Assembly: GCA_003229115.1 (NCBI GenBank)
Contig: QIHT01000075.1
Location: 1 to 34,334, forward strand
Source of the DNA: Gammaproteobacteria bacterium
Lineage (GTDB): Bacteria > Pseudomonadota > Gammaproteobacteria > SZUA-229
DNA length: 34,334 nt
Direction of reading: 5' to 3'
A program made the translations under genes and the position numbers. Positions 1 to 8,212 of the stretch are shown in pieces. Below the pieces are notes generated by a model. It was not told where the DNA came from. It saw nothing but the letters and a program-made list of their open reading frames with translations, and made no database searches. Within the stretch, counting starts at the first letter, position 1, and every line of letters starts with the position of its first letter.

Positions 1-454
1 AAACTGCAACGGCAAATCAATATCCGATGCTTTTAACATCGACATCACCTCTTGCAGGTGATCGCGTTTTTTACCCGTTACCCTTACCTGCTCGCCTTGA
101 ATCGCAGCCTGTACTTTCATTTTCGAATCTTTAATGAGTTTTACGACTTTTTTTGCATCTTCTTTACCGATACCCTGCTTTACCGCAATAATCTGGTAGG
201 CACGTAAACCTCTTTCTTCGACTAAACCACGATCAAGACAACGCGTATCTATTTTTCGCTTGGAAAACTTGTTAACCATAATGTCACGCATTTGTTTTAT
301 CTGGAAATCACTGGTGGCTTCAAACGTCATTACAAACTCTTTCAAGCCTACTTTTGCATCGCTGCCTTTAAGTGGTAACTTCCCGGTTTATTTGATCCAC
401 CGCATTCATTAATTCATGTTTATCAACTTCGGAAACTACGTCAAAAGAAGGCAT
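1..454 (-). pseudogene. yajQ: YajQ family nucleotide-binding protein, frameshifted
   Basis: The reverse strand encodes nearly all of a YajQ/UPF0234 protein, a family reported to bind nucleotides including cyclic di-GMP. The N-terminus starts at 454 with [10 protein letters not shown]. The C-terminus, ending in DIDLPLQF, reaches base 1, so only the stop codon lies outside the window. The two halves are in different frames. After REVTT (near 371) a TAA at 370-368 stops the frame, and the protein resumes as KGSDA one frame over. Compared with the family motif TR(Y/F)DFKGS, about 11 bases are missing and R-(Y/F)-D-F is lost. The remainder is well conserved, so this is either a very recent lesion or a sequencing or assembly error. 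The next gene to the right is divergent. Confidence 0.85.
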
Positions 455-509
455 GCAATTATTCCTCAATATATTTACAATGGGCATATAACAAAACAAA
501 GGGGACTGA

Positions 510-908
510 ATGTCAAATCCATTTATTGGGAACATATTTATTGGTTTGGGCGCACTCAATGCTTTCATCTCGGTAGGCTTTGGCGCTTTTGCGGCACACA
601 AGCTCAAGCTGAGCCTGCCGTCCGACCAACTGGCCATCATACATACCGCAGCTGATTACCAGCTCTACCACGCACTTGGCCTGATTCTGGTTGGGCTTCT
701 TATTCAGCGAAGCAACACCAAATGCAACAAGCGGGCCGGCTGGTTTATGTTGGTTGGCATTGTTTTGTTCAGCGGCAGCCTTTACATACTCGGGTTAACC
801 GGTATTAAATGGCTAGGCATGATCACACCTGTCGGTGGTGTGTTTTTTTTGACAGCATGGCTCATACTAATGTTTGCTCACCTGTGGCCACAGGACGAAA
901 CCTCATGA
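510..908 (+). CDS. DUF423 family small membrane protein
   Basis: This 132-residue protein is typical in size and sequence for DUF423 (YgdD-like) inner-membrane proteins. Near the N-terminus it carries the family's recognisable G-A-F-G/A-A-H-type stretch, seen here as [10 protein letters not shown]. Hydrophobicity suggests four membrane helices, roughly at residues 8-28, 48-65, 75-95 and 100-124. A good ribosome binding site (AAAGGGG, 498-504) precedes the ATG at 510. The family's biochemical role is unknown; it is often linked to envelope function. The stop lies 22 bases before the next gene's start, so the two are probably co-transcribed. Confidence 0.85.
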   Translation: MSNPFIGNIFIGLGALNAFISVGFGAFAAHKLKLSLPSDQLAIIHTAADYQLYHALGLILVGLLIQRSNTKCNKRAGWFMLVGIVLFSGSLYILGLTGIKWLGMITPVGGVFFLTAWLILMFAHLWPQDETS

Positions 909-930
909 TTTCTTACCCAGGAGAATATGC

Positions 931-1374
931 ATGACAACTATTTACCACCAGGTAGGAATCAAGGCACCTGTTGAAAAAGTTTTTAATGCCATTGCTACTC
1001 TCGAAGGTGTTTCAGGCTGGTGGACGCTAACCACAGGCGAACCGACTATTAATGGTGACCTCACCTTCAGCTTTGGTGAGCATGACGTTTTTGCAAAAGT
1101 CACTGCATACGATGACAACAAGCATGTTGAGTGGACAGTTCAGAGCAAAGAAGGCGATGAATGGCGCAATACTCGCATCTGTTTTGATCTTGACGAGAAA
1201 GAAGATCAGGTTATGGTTAATTTTCAACATGCTGACTGGAAACAGGCAACTAGCTTTCTTGCACATTGCAGCACGAAATGGGGCGTGTTTATGGTTAGCT
1301 TAAAAGAGTATGTCGAAACCGGAACGGGTATGTCTTTTCCTGATGATATTCATATTAACCACTCATCGTTTTAA
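931..1374 (+). CDS. SRPBCC / AHSA1-like domain protein
   Basis: This 147-residue protein resembles the START-like SRPBCC (AHSA1) fold: an N-terminal strand with KAPVEKVFNAI, then GVSGWW, a central beta sheet, and a C-terminal helix with CSTKWGVFMVSLKEYVETG. These proteins form a hydrophobic cavity that binds small ligands, but the ligand cannot be read from the sequence. The ATG at 931 is preferred over the upstream in-frame ATG at 874 because AGGAG (919-923) lies just before it and the 874 start would overlap the DUF423 gene. Probably the second gene of a two-gene operon. Confidence 0.8.
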   Translation: MTTIYHQVGIKAPVEKVFNAIATLEGVSGWWTLTTGEPTINGDLTFSFGEHDVFAKVTAYDDNKHVEWTVQSKEGDEWRNTRICFDLDEKEDQVMVNFQHADWKQATSFLAHCSTKWGVFMVSLKEYVETGTGMSFPDDIHINHSSF

Positions 1375-1380
1375 CATTTG

Positions 1381-1540
1381 AAAAGCTTTCACCGCAGAGG
1401 GGCTTTATTACGTAGGAGCGGCTTTAGCCGCGAACAGGGGTTGCGTGTTAACAAACATTCGCGGCTAAAGCCGCTCCTACAAAACTCTAATGCATTTAGG
1501 TTTTCTCCGCGCCCTCTGCGTCTCTGCGGTGAAAGCTTTT
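1381..1540. repeat. Nested palindrome (CACAGAG-type outer arms, GTAGGAGCGG inner arms)
   Basis: The outer arms (1381-1399 and 1522-1540) are perfect 19-base inverted repeats containing TTTCACCGCAGAG. Inside them is a second, perfect 23-base inverted repeat (1412-1434 and 1458-1480) containing GGAGCGGCTTTAGCC, itself partly palindromic. The element lies between the SRPBCC gene and the 3' end of trmJ, which run convergently, and could fold into a long cruciform or act as a bidirectional terminator-like structure. A sibling with the same inner arms lies at 7927-7997. Confidence 0.9.
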
Positions 1541-1542
1541 TA

Positions 1543-2283
1543 TTATTCTTTTCTCGCAGACTTACGACCTTGCGATGCCGAAAATATTCCACGTAAGATA
1601 TTTACCTCACGCTTAGTGATATGTGTACGACTAAATAAACCCTTTAATCGTCGCATAACAATCTCGGGGTTATTGGTACCAAAGAATCCTATATCTTCGA
1701 GCATTTGCGACAGGTGGTCATACATACCTTCTACCTGGTCTGCTGTGGCGGGGCTATCGGCTTCTGACTTTTCTATCGGCGAAGGCTCTATCAACTCTCC
1801 CAGCGAGGCGATGCGCAATTCGTAACACAATACTTGCACTGCTGCGGCAACATTGAGTGAGCTGTACTCTGGATTGGTTGGAATACAAACCAGTGCATGA
1901 CACAACTCTAACTCTTCATTGGTCAGTCCTGTTCTTTCCCGGCCGAACACGATAGCGACTTTACCCGATCTACTCTGCTCCACACTTTTTTCCGCACACT
2001 CACGCGGTTGCATTATTGGCCATTCCACCGTGCGCTCGCGTGCACTGGTGCCCATCACCCAGGAGCAGCCTGTTAGCGCCTCGGACAATGTCGAAACCAC
2101 CGTCGCATCACCCAAAACATCATCCGCGCCCGAGGCACGGCTGTAGGCTTCAAAGCTTGGATGGTCTTTGGGATCAACCAGCACCAGCTTTGTCAGCCCC
2201 ATATTTTTCATGGCGCGCGCAGTAGCGCCGATATTTCCGGGATGGGAAGTATTCACCAGTACGATTCTTATATTTTCAAGCAT
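1543..2283 (-). CDS. trmJ: tRNA (cytidine/uridine-32-2'-O)-methyltransferase TrmJ
   Basis: TrmJ methylates the ribose 2'-OH of nucleotide 32 in the anticodon loop of several tRNAs, using S-adenosylmethionine. The 246-residue protein shows the SPOUT (SpoU) pattern: N-terminal IRIVLVNTSHPGNIGATARA, then MGLTKLVLVDP, and the knotted SAM-binding C-terminal half with FGRERTGLTNEEL and IPTNPEYSSLNVAAAVQ (roughly residues 112-150). Its length matches the E. coli enzyme of about 246 residues. It is divergent from suhB, a common gammaproteobacterial arrangement, with a repeat element occupying the spacer. The stop lies two bases from the inverted repeat at 1381-1540. Confidence 0.95.
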   Translation of the reverse strand: MLENIRIVLVNTSHPGNIGATARAMKNMGLTKLVLVDPKDHPSFEAYSRASGADDVLGDATVVSTLSEALTGCSWVMGTSARERTVEWPIMQPRECAEKSVEQSRSGKVAIVFGRERTGLTNEELELCHALVCIPTNPEYSSLNVAAAVQVLCYELRIASLGELIEPSPIEKSEADSPATADQVEGMYDHLSQMLEDIGFFGTNNPEIVMRRLKGLFSRTHITKREVNILRGIFSASQGRKSARKE

Positions 2284-2310
2284 GGTCTATTCTATCAATC
2301 TTTTGTTTTT

Positions 2311-2480
2311 GCCACAGAGGTCACAGAGCACACAGAGAAAAGTTAAGCTCTGGTTTTCGATTATGTTTTTACGTCATCCCGAACGAATGTGAGGGATCTG
2401 ATGCGACATCGCAAAAGATCCCTCACATTCGTTCGGGATGACATGATATAACCTCTGCGTGCTCTGTGTCCTCTGTGGCT
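2311..2480. repeat. Nested palindrome (CACAGAG outer arms, 27-base GTCATCCCGAACG inner arms)
   Basis: The outer imperfect arms contain GCCACAGAGGTCACAGAG (from 2311) and CTCTGTGTCCTCTGTGGC (to 2479). Inside is a perfect 27-base inverted repeat (2373-2399 and 2416-2442) beginning GTCATCCCGAACG and ending GAGGGATCT. It fills the spacer between the divergent trmJ and suhB genes, so it may separate or modify their promoters. A degraded relative of the inner arms is at 5537-5622. Confidence 0.9.
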
Positions 2481-2569
2481 AAAAGGCTTTTCCACAACTG
2501 CCATCATGAAATAAGTCAGCCAGTCTGTTAAACTCTGCGGCGAGTTAAACCGTTCTTTAAAAATTTGCC

Positions 2570-3388
2570 ATGCACCCAACAGTTAACATTGCTGTACGCG
2601 CCGCGCGTGCGGCCGGCGATATCATCGCCCGTAATATGGACCGAATCGATCGGCTCAAGATTACAACCAAGAAAACCAACGACTTTGTCACCAATGTCGA
2701 TCAGAAAGCTGAAGCTGCCATCATTGATATATTGCAGCAGGCTTATCCCGAGCATGGCATTCTCGCCGAGGAAAGCGGTCTTCATGGCGAAGGTGCCGAG
2801 TATCAGTGGATTATCGACCCGCTGGATGGCACCACCAATTTCCTGCATGGCTTTCCCCAGTTTGCGGTTTCCATCGCACTCAAACACAAAAATCGTCTTG
2901 AAACCGGCGTTATTTATGACCCTGTTTCACAGGAATTATTTACCGCATCGCGCGGTGAAGGTGCGCAGCTCAATGGCAAAAAAATCAGGGTATCCGGTCA
3001 GATAGGCATAGCTGGATCTCTACTAAGCACCGGTTTTCCGTATCACGATCAGAGCTACCTGGACACTTATATTGAAACCATGAAAACCCTGATGGCAACT
3101 GCAGCCGGTATTCGCCGACCGGGTTCAGCCGCACTTGATCTTGCCTGGTTAGCGGCCGGGCGAACCGACGGCTTCTGGGAATTCAATCTCAACGCCTGGG
3201 ACATTGCTGCGGGTATATTAATCGTCCGCGAAGCCGGTGGCATCATTACCGACTTTCAGGGCAATGATAATTACCTGAAAACGGGCGACATCATTGCCGC
3301 CAGCCCCAGGGTATTTCCTGAAATGTTAAAGATAATTTCAGAAAAAATTAGCGGCAGTGCCTACGAAGAACAAACAACCAGGAAGTAA
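2570..3388 (+). CDS. suhB: Inositol-1-monophosphatase SuhB
   Basis: SuhB hydrolyses inositol monophosphate in a Mg-dependent reaction. In E. coli it also takes part in rRNA antitermination complexes. The 272-residue protein contains the family metal-binding motifs: EES (E67-E68), the D83-P-L-D86-G-T-T core followed by NFLHGFPQFAVS, and the C-terminal WDIAAGILIVREAGG. Length matches the family at about 267 residues. It starts at ATG 2570 with MHPTVNIAVRAAR, like the E. coli protein. It is divergent from trmJ, and a beta-barrel gene follows 31 bases downstream. Confidence 0.95.
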   Translation: MHPTVNIAVRAARAAGDIIARNMDRIDRLKITTKKTNDFVTNVDQKAEAAIIDILQQAYPEHGILAEESGLHGEGAEYQWIIDPLDGTTNFLHGFPQFAVSIALKHKNRLETGVIYDPVSQELFTASRGEGAQLNGKKIRVSGQIGIAGSLLSTGFPYHDQSYLDTYIETMKTLMATAAGIRRPGSAALDLAWLAAGRTDGFWEFNLNAWDIAAGILIVREAGGIITDFQGNDNYLKTGDIIAASPRVFPEMLKIISEKISGSAYEEQTTRK

Positions 3389-3419
3389 TTCCTGCAACAA
3401 ATATCTGAAAAAAAACAAG

Positions 3420-4094
3420 ATGAAACCCAACTATAAAATACATACCAAAATTCTTCTTGCTGTTTGCCTGTTGTTCACCATGAATGCAGCCGCAAAAAAC
3501 TTTAGTTCTCGCGCCGAAACATGGGAGTTTTTCCTTGCCCCGCAATTTACCAACTCAAAACTCTTGCAATTTGATAACGGCGCTGAGGCCAACATCAACG
3601 AAACTTCCAGCTTAAGTTTTGGACTTGGATACAACATGAACAGTCAAACAGAACTATCAGTACTCTTTACAAATAGCGATACTAACTACAGTGGTAAACG
3701 AATTATTGATGACGGCTCCAATACACCAGAAAAATTTACCGCAAATCTACTGACTAGTAGCATCAATTTCGGCCTTACATACAACCTTTTTAAAACCGCT
3801 TTCACGCCTTATATTTCAACCCATTTAGGCTGGTCCTTTATCGACTCAGGAATTCCTACAGGAAGCATCACTGGTAACTGCTGGTGGGATCCCTGGTGGG
3901 GATATACCTGCTCATCACGAGCAGAAACTTTCACAACAACAGAGCTGAATTATGGCGCCGGTCTTGGCTTGCGGTTCGACGTCAACCAGTCTTTTTACCT
4001 TAAAGGTGGTGTTTCTAAAAATTACATCGACCTGAACAGCAGCAACACCGCTGATTTCACCACCTATCAGTTTATTTTTGGCTTTAAGTTCTAG
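3420..4094 (+). CDS. Outer-membrane beta-barrel protein, function unknown
   Basis: This 224-residue protein has a signal peptide (residues 1 to about 24, hydrophobic ILLAVCLLFTMNAAA) and then alternating polar/aromatic strands such as SSLSFGLGYNMNSQTELSVL and LNYGAGLGLRFDVNQSFYLKGGV. The C-terminus is FIFGFKF, a terminal aromatic residue of the kind recognised by the BAM complex. These features support an 8-stranded-type porin-like barrel of the OmpW/OmpA-barrel size class. An insert, CWWDPWWGYTC (about residue 155), places two cysteines close together, possibly a disulfide in an extracellular loop. ATG 3420 is preferred over 3357 because the signal peptide begins there and the longer form overlaps suhB. 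Confidence 0.75.
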   Translation: MKPNYKIHTKILLAVCLLFTMNAAAKNFSSRAETWEFFLAPQFTNSKLLQFDNGAEANINETSSLSFGLGYNMNSQTELSVLFTNSDTNYSGKRIIDDGSNTPEKFTANLLTSSINFGLTYNLFKTAFTPYISTHLGWSFIDSGIPTGSITGNCWWDPWWGYTCSSRAETFTTTELNYGAGLGLRFDVNQSFYLKGGVSKNYIDLNSSNTADFTTYQFIFGFKF

Positions 4095-4126
4095 CGCGTA
4101 CGGCGTAACAACTAACGAGCAATACG

Positions 4127-4363
4127 CTATTGCTCTGCCCACTCGCTTTTGGTGTATGCCTTGATGGTTAGCGCATGGATAGCGCCGCTTTGAATATGTT
4201 CGTTTACCGTAGCATAAACCATTTTCTGTTTAGCCAATAACGTCTTGCCTTCAAATTCATCCGACACCACGATAGTCGTATACTTACCGCCATCTGCCGT
4301 TACCTGAGCCTCGCAATCCGCAATGCCCGCCTCTATAATCTGTTTAACTTCTTCAGTTTCCAT
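4127..4363 (-). CDS. ibaG: BolA/IbaG-type protein
   Basis: This 78-residue BolA-family protein has the short IbaG-like form: N-terminal EEVKQIIEAGI, the central FEGKTLLAKQKMVYATV, and C-terminal GAIHALTIKAYTKSEW. The conserved His in the I-H-A-L-T-I-K motif is a usual ligand when BolA proteins share an iron-sulfur cluster with a monothiol glutaredoxin. The KAYTPxEW-type ending distinguishes IbaG (YrbA) from BolA proper. The gene is divergent from rlmM and not next to mla or murA genes as it is in E. coli, so its role is inferred only from the family. Confidence 0.88.
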   Translation of the reverse strand: METEEVKQIIEAGIADCEAQVTADGGKYTTIVVSDEFEGKTLLAKQKMVYATVNEHIQSGAIHALTIKAYTKSEWAEQ

Positions 4364-4440
4364 AGCACACCTCGTTATAATGGGCGCATGTTACAACGCC
4401 TGCACACCTATAACACCGTATTTTTTATAATGCTTCTGCC

Positions 4441-5505
4441 ATGAGTATCTGCACACGGCTTTTACTTCTTTGTCGCCCGGGTTTTGAAAAAGAGTGCGCC
4501 GGGGAAATCATCGATGCTGCAAATGCTGCAGGCTTCCCGGCATATATCCAGACGAATGACAACAGCGGGTATGTATTACTCATTGGCACCTCAGAACAGG
4601 ATACCAGTGAACTGTTCAAGCTATTGCAATTTGGTGACCTGATTTTTACGCGGCAGTGGTTTTCAGTTTTACCTAAACTCGATAACTTGCCTGAAAAAAA
4701 TCGCATCGATCCTTTGATGACTGCCATTAAAAAATTAAAAACCAGCTTTCACGATAGTCACTTTAATTATGCAGACACCAACGAGGGCAAGTCACTCAGC
4801 CGTTTTTGCAAACAATTCAAACCACATCTATTAACTGCGCTAAAAAAACAACAACTGCTGTCTGCCCATGCCAGTCAGCGGTTACATATACTATTTCTGG
4901 ATTCACAAAATGCTTACGTTGGTACAGCACCTGTTGAAAACAGCGCCAGCAACCCAATGGGCATTCCGCGATTACGCATGCCCTCTTCTGCCCCCAGTCG
5001 CTCAACATTAAAACTCGAAGAAGCGATTCACTGGTTTGTGCCCGATGAACAGCAATATTTCAAAGCGGGCATGTCTGCGGTTGACCTCGGCGCTGCACCG
5101 GGTGGCTGGACATGGCAGTTAACGAAACGGGGTTTGTTAGTGTCCGCCATCGATAACGGCCCGATGGATGAAGACTTGATGCGTGACGGTATGGTAGAAC
5201 ATTACAGAACCGATGCCTTCAAATTCATGCCAGACAAACCTGTCGACTGGCTGGTCTGCGACATGGTCGAACGACCTCACCTGGTCACTCAATTGATCAT
5301 CGGCTGGTTTAAGCGCAAACAGTGCAAAAACGCCATCTTCAACCTCAAACTACCCATGAAAAAGCGACTGAAAACCGTGCAGGAGTGTAAAGCACTCATC
5401 GAACAGGAGCTGGCAAATAGCAACGTCAGCTGCACCATCCGCATGAAACAGCTCTATCACGACCGCGAAGAAATCACCGCGTGTATATTAACCGCAAAGC
5501 TCTAA
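4441..5505 (+). CDS. rlmM: 23S rRNA (cytidine-2498-2'-O)-methyltransferase RlmM
   Basis: RlmM methylates the 2'-OH of C2498 in the peptidyl-transferase loop of 23S rRNA. The 354-residue protein begins with a THUMP-like N-terminal domain (LLLLCRPGFEKECAGEI) and has a Rossmann methyltransferase domain with DLGAAPGGWTW (about residue 214 onward), DNGPMDEDL, and DWLVCDMVERP. Towards the C-terminus comes FNLKLPMKKR, which supplies the catalytic lysine. Length is close to the E. coli protein (366). It starts at 4441; the divergent ibaG ends its 5' side 77 bases upstream, so the spacer should hold both promoters. Confidence 0.95.
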   Translation: MSICTRLLLLCRPGFEKECAGEIIDAANAAGFPAYIQTNDNSGYVLLIGTSEQDTSELFKLLQFGDLIFTRQWFSVLPKLDNLPEKNRIDPLMTAIKKLKTSFHDSHFNYADTNEGKSLSRFCKQFKPHLLTALKKQQLLSAHASQRLHILFLDSQNAYVGTAPVENSASNPMGIPRLRMPSSAPSRSTLKLEEAIHWFVPDEQQYFKAGMSAVDLGAAPGGWTWQLTKRGLLVSAIDNGPMDEDLMRDGMVEHYRTDAFKFMPDKPVDWLVCDMVERPHLVTQLIIGWFKRKQCKNAIFNLKLPMKKRLKTVQECKALIEQELANSNVSCTIRMKQLYHDREEITACILTAKL

Positions 5506-5536
5506 TTCATGCATTTCATATGAGATTTTGTATCCT

Positions 5537-5622
5537 GTCATCTCGAACGAACGTGAGAGATCTTGCATTTATTAAGGTAGAAGATTCCTCACACTCACAC
5601 AAAACACTCGGTTCGGAATGAC
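5537..5622. repeat. Degenerate copy of the GTCATCCCGAACG inverted repeat
   Basis: The left arm GTCATCTCGAACGAACGTG (from 5537) and the right end GGTTCGGAATGAC (to 5622) match the inner arms of the element at 2373-2442, but with substitutions and an insertion in the right arm. It is an aged, imperfect palindrome in the spacer between rlmM and sbcB. Confidence 0.7.
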
Positions 5623-5698
5623 AACAGAAAGACAATTCTGTAGTAAATTAATAAATCGGTTAGCATTACAACAATATCAGGGATAAGGAATCCACGAA

Positions 5699-7144
5699 AT
5701 GACCAACTCTATATACTGGTACGACTACGAAACCTTCGGCATCAATTCCCGTTTTGACCGCCTCGCGCAATTTGGCGGCATACGCACCGACGAAAAACTG
5801 AACATCATCAGTGACCCGCTGGTAATCTATTGCAAACCCGCCGATGACATGTTGCCTGACCCGCAAGCCTGCCTCATTACCGGCATCACCCCGCAAAAAG
5901 CACTAGCTGAGGGTTTAATTGAAGCCGAGTTCATTCACACTATCCATAAGGAGTTCTCACAACCCGGTACCTGCATTGCGGGATACAACAGCATTCGGTT
6001 TGACGATGAATTCACCCGCAATGCCTTGTACAGGAATTTCTTTAATCCCTACGCGCACGAATGGCAACACGGAAACTCACGATGGGATCTGATCGATATT
6101 GTCAGACTCACTCGCGCGTTGCGTCCCGAAGGTATCCAGTGGCCAGTAGGAGACAACGGTAAACCCAGCATGAGACTTGAGCTGTTAACCAAAGAAAACA
6201 ATATCAGTCACGAAGATGCACACGATGCCATGTCGGATGTCTACGCCACTATTGAAATGGCTCGACTGGTTCGTGACAGGCAACCACGTTTGTTTGACTA
6301 TATGTATAAACACCGCAAAAAATCTGAAATTAGCCAGCTACTCAACCTTCGCACTCACGATGCCGTGCTTCATGTTTCATCGCGCTACTCCGCTGAACGT
6401 GGTGCCATTGCCATGGTGATGCCCTTATGTGCGCACCCCACGAATAAAAACAGCATTGTGGTTTACGATCTCAGTAATGACCCCGGCGATTTTTTAGCCA
6501 TCGATGCGGAGGAAGTCTCGGCCCGGTTATATACGAGAACAGAAGACCTGCCTGAGGGTGTGGAACGTATCCCTATAAAAGAAGTACATATTAACAAGTG
6601 CCCTGTCATCGTACCTCTGAAAACGATGGATGCCGCATCGGCTAAAAGACTCAACATCGATATCGAGAGCTGCGAAGCCCATCGCCAAACCATTCTCGAT
6701 AATATCGACGTGCTTAGCGAAAAAATACGCCAGGTATTCAGCCATCAGGATTACCCCGAGGTCACCGACCCAGATGCACAAATCTATTCGGGCGGATTTT
6801 TCAGTGAGGCTGATAATGGCCGCATGGAGCGCATCAGAAAAAGCAGCCCGCAGGAGCTAGGTAAACTTAATCTCGTCTTTGACGATAAACGTCTGCCCGA
6901 AATGCTGTTCCGCTACCGCGCCAGAAACTTCCCCGAAACTCTCGATGCTGAAGAAAAACAACGTTGGGATGAATATCGACATGCCCGTTTCAACGACCCC
7001 GCACAGACCAAACGTACCCTGAATCGCTATTTAGCCGATATTGAAGCTCTTCAAAACGGCCCTGAAACCACCGGACAACAGTTGGTCATCCTTCAGGAAC
7101 TCATAGACTATGCCAATCAACACCTTTCCTTAAATCATAACTAA
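5699..7144 (+). CDS. sbcB: Exodeoxyribonuclease I (ExoI)
   Basis: ExoI degrades single-stranded DNA 3' to 5' and acts in mismatch repair and recombination control. The 481-residue protein has the DEDDh exonuclease signature: D9 and E11 in WYDYETFG, then YNSIRFDDEFTRNALYRNF, and H-x4-D in HEDAHDAMSDVYATI. The SH3-like and C-terminal helical domains follow, with YSGGFFSEADNGRMERI and RYRARNFPETLDAEEKQRW, both typical of SbcB. Length matches the family (475-480). The ATG at 5699 follows a GGATAAGGA-like binding site. It appears monocistronic. Confidence 0.96.
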   Translation: MTNSIYWYDYETFGINSRFDRLAQFGGIRTDEKLNIISDPLVIYCKPADDMLPDPQACLITGITPQKALAEGLIEAEFIHTIHKEFSQPGTCIAGYNSIRFDDEFTRNALYRNFFNPYAHEWQHGNSRWDLIDIVRLTRALRPEGIQWPVGDNGKPSMRLELLTKENNISHEDAHDAMSDVYATIEMARLVRDRQPRLFDYMYKHRKKSEISQLLNLRTHDAVLHVSSRYSAERGAIAMVMPLCAHPTNKNSIVVYDLSNDPGDFLAIDAEEVSARLYTRTEDLPEGVERIPIKEVHINKCPVIVPLKTMDAASAKRLNIDIESCEAHRQTILDNIDVLSEKIRQVFSHQDYPEVTDPDAQIYSGGFFSEADNGRMERIRKSSPQELGKLNLVFDDKRLPEMLFRYRARNFPETLDAEEKQRWDEYRHARFNDPAQTKRTLNRYLADIEALQNGPETTGQQLVILQELIDYANQHLSLNHN

Positions 7145-7171
7145 CTGTTTTTATTGATTTTAAAAAGAAAC

Positions 7172-7189
7172 CTTAAATATAACTTAAAT
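7172..7189 (+). promoter_or_regulatory. Direct repeat CTTAAAT-N4-CTTAAAT upstream of the SGP1 promoter
   Basis: Two CTTAAAT units (7172-7178 and 7183-7189) start 11 bases apart, one helical turn, just upstream of the -35 at 7195. This geometry is typical of OmpR/PhoB-family response-regulator sites and resembles the PmrA box pattern (YTTAAK-N5-YTTAAK). The same arrangement precedes SGP2, with a different spacer. The regulator is not in the window. Confidence 0.4.
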
Positions 7190-7194
7190 AATTA

Positions 7195-7224
7195 TTGACT
7201 TATATTAGAATTTTATAATATAAT
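7195..7224 (+). promoter_or_regulatory. Sigma70-type promoter of SGP1
   Basis: TTGACT (7195-7200) and TATAAT (7219-7224) are separated by 18 bases. A one-base shift in the -10 (ATATAA) would give 17. The box is in an AT-rich stretch. Transcription would begin close to 7231, immediately before the leader hairpin. Confidence 0.75.
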
Positions 7225-7231
7225 ACTTCCA

Positions 7232-7272
7232 TTGGTCGTACAGGCCAAGCGCATGAAACTAATTATTTGCTG
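7232..7272 (+). promoter_or_regulatory. SGP leader element: 5' hairpin, GCGCATGA, TTTGCTG
   Basis: The stem TTGGTC/GGCCAA (7232-7237 and 7243-7248) encloses the five-base loop GTACA. GCGCATGA follows at 7249-7256 and TTTGCTG at 7266-7272. The same three blocks occur before SGP2, SGP3 and SGP5. The SGP5 copy uses TTGGTT/AACCAA, so both sides of the stem change together. The hairpin would sit at or near the 5' end of the mRNA, where such structures can protect a transcript from decay; that function is inferred. Confidence 0.65.
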
Positions 7273-7299
7273 TTAAACAAAAACTTTTAGGAAATTATT

Positions 7300-7683
7300 A
7301 TGAAAACATTACAAATCATCGCTGCTGCTGCAGTACTTGCTGCTTCTACCTCTGCTAACGCTTGGTGGGGTCCTTTTGACAACAACAGTTACAACAACGG
7401 TTCACAAAACGGTTACGGTTCACAAAATGGTAACGGTAACGGTGCTGCTGACGGCGCTGTAGACGGCGACTTCGACACCAGCTTCTCTTTCGGTATGAAA
7501 GCTTCTGGTAAAGGTCGTGGTAACGGAAACGGCAACGGTTACGGCTACAATGACTACCGCGGCCAGAATGGCTACAACGGTTCTAACGGTTACAATGGCT
7601 ACAACGGCCACGCACCTTACGGTTACGCTCCTGTAGCTCCAGTTGCACCAGCTCCTGCTGCTCCGGCTACTGTAACTAAGTAA
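7300..7683 (+). CDS. SGP1: sulfur globule family-like secreted Gly/Asn/Tyr-rich protein
   Basis: This 127-residue protein has a Sec signal peptide (residues 1-21, ending ANA before WWGPFD). The mature part is low complexity and lacks cysteine: an Asn/Gly/Ser linker, a core with DGDFDTSFSFGMKASGKGRG (about residues 51-70), N-G-Y repeats, and a Pro/Ala tail with APYGYAPVAP. Composition, size, signal peptide and lack of cysteine match the sulfur globule proteins of purple and colourless sulfur bacteria, which coat periplasmic sulfur globules. The assignment is by resemblance, not by alignment. An AGGA site (7289-7292) fixes the start. It has its own promoter, leader and terminator. SGP2 is a near-identical paralogue about 7.95 kb downstream in the same orientation. 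Confidence 0.7.
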   Translation: MKTLQIIAAAAVLAASTSANAWWGPFDNNSYNNGSQNGYGSQNGNGNGAADGAVDGDFDTSFSFGMKASGKGRGNGNGNGYGYNDYRGQNGYNGSNGYNGYNGHAPYGYAPVAPVAPAPAAPATVTK

Positions 7684-7704
7684 TTAGTTACCAATAGCTA
7701 AAAA

Positions 7705-7736
7705 AACCGGCCACCTTCGGGTGGCCGGTTTTTTTT
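7705..7736 (+). terminator. Rho-independent terminator of SGP1
   Basis: An 11-base-pair stem, AACCGGCCACC/GGTGGCCGGTT, with a TTCG tetraloop is followed by a T-run. It ends the SGP1 transcript and shares its stem core with the SGP2, SGP3 and SGP4 terminators. Confidence 0.95.
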
Positions 7737-7818
7737 CGCCTGTGAAAAACACACAGGATACGAGAAGATCTTTCACTCAGGAGATCCACAAGTGATCATA
7801 TATATTTACCTCACCACG

Positions 7819-8125
7819 AGCGACCGCTTCCGACCCATAACGTACTGTCAAAATCTTTAAAAGTAATTTGCCACAGAGGTCACAGAGCACACAGAGAAAA
7901 GCTTATATTGAATAAGACCTGTTTACGTAGGAGCGGCTTTAGCCGCGAATGATTGCAAGTCTGCTGCATTGTTCGCGGCGGCTAAAGCCGCTCCTACAAA
8001 CTCACTTATTAAAATAAATGTTTTCCCTCTGTGAGCTCAGGGCTACGTAGTACTTCGCCCATACAAGCTGTGACCTCTGTGGCAAAAGTTTTTGACTTTG
8101 TTTTTGAACTGAAAAAAATGGCCAT
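7819..8125. repeat. Nested palindromic intergenic repeat, left flank of the czc block
   Basis: The element opens with GACCGCTTCCGACCC and ACTGTCAAAA, then GCCACAGAGGTCACAG. It contains the GTAGGAGCGG inner palindrome (7927-7949 and 7972-7997, the right arm with three extra bases). It closes with TGACCTCTGTGGC (8071-8083) and TTTTTGAACTGAAAAAAATGG. The same opening and closing sequences occur at 14529-14726, to the right of czcA. The right arm is interrupted near 8035-8070. I see no gene in 7741-8212. Confidence 0.8.
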
Positions 8126-8212
8126 TGTCAGACACTCAATAAGGAAAGTGCTGCTACCAATGCATGATCCATCAACTTGAACACTATCTAGATAACCGAT
8201 AGACTCCCACTC

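Noticed and set aside
368-640. Minus-strand 90-residue open frame covering the yajQ start and upstream region
   Set aside because: Its last 28 residues are the true YajQ N-terminus; the part upstream of 454 is antisense to the DUF423 gene and has no family resemblance.
1389-1592. Short frames within the 1381-1540 palindrome
   Set aside because: They consist of inverted repeat sequence read through on both strands (the same SRLKPLL-type words on each) and are not protein genes.
7232-7272. Known riboswitch in the SGP leaders
   Set aside because: At about 40 bases with a six-pair hairpin the element is too small for the metabolite riboswitch classes I know, and none of their conserved cores is visible.
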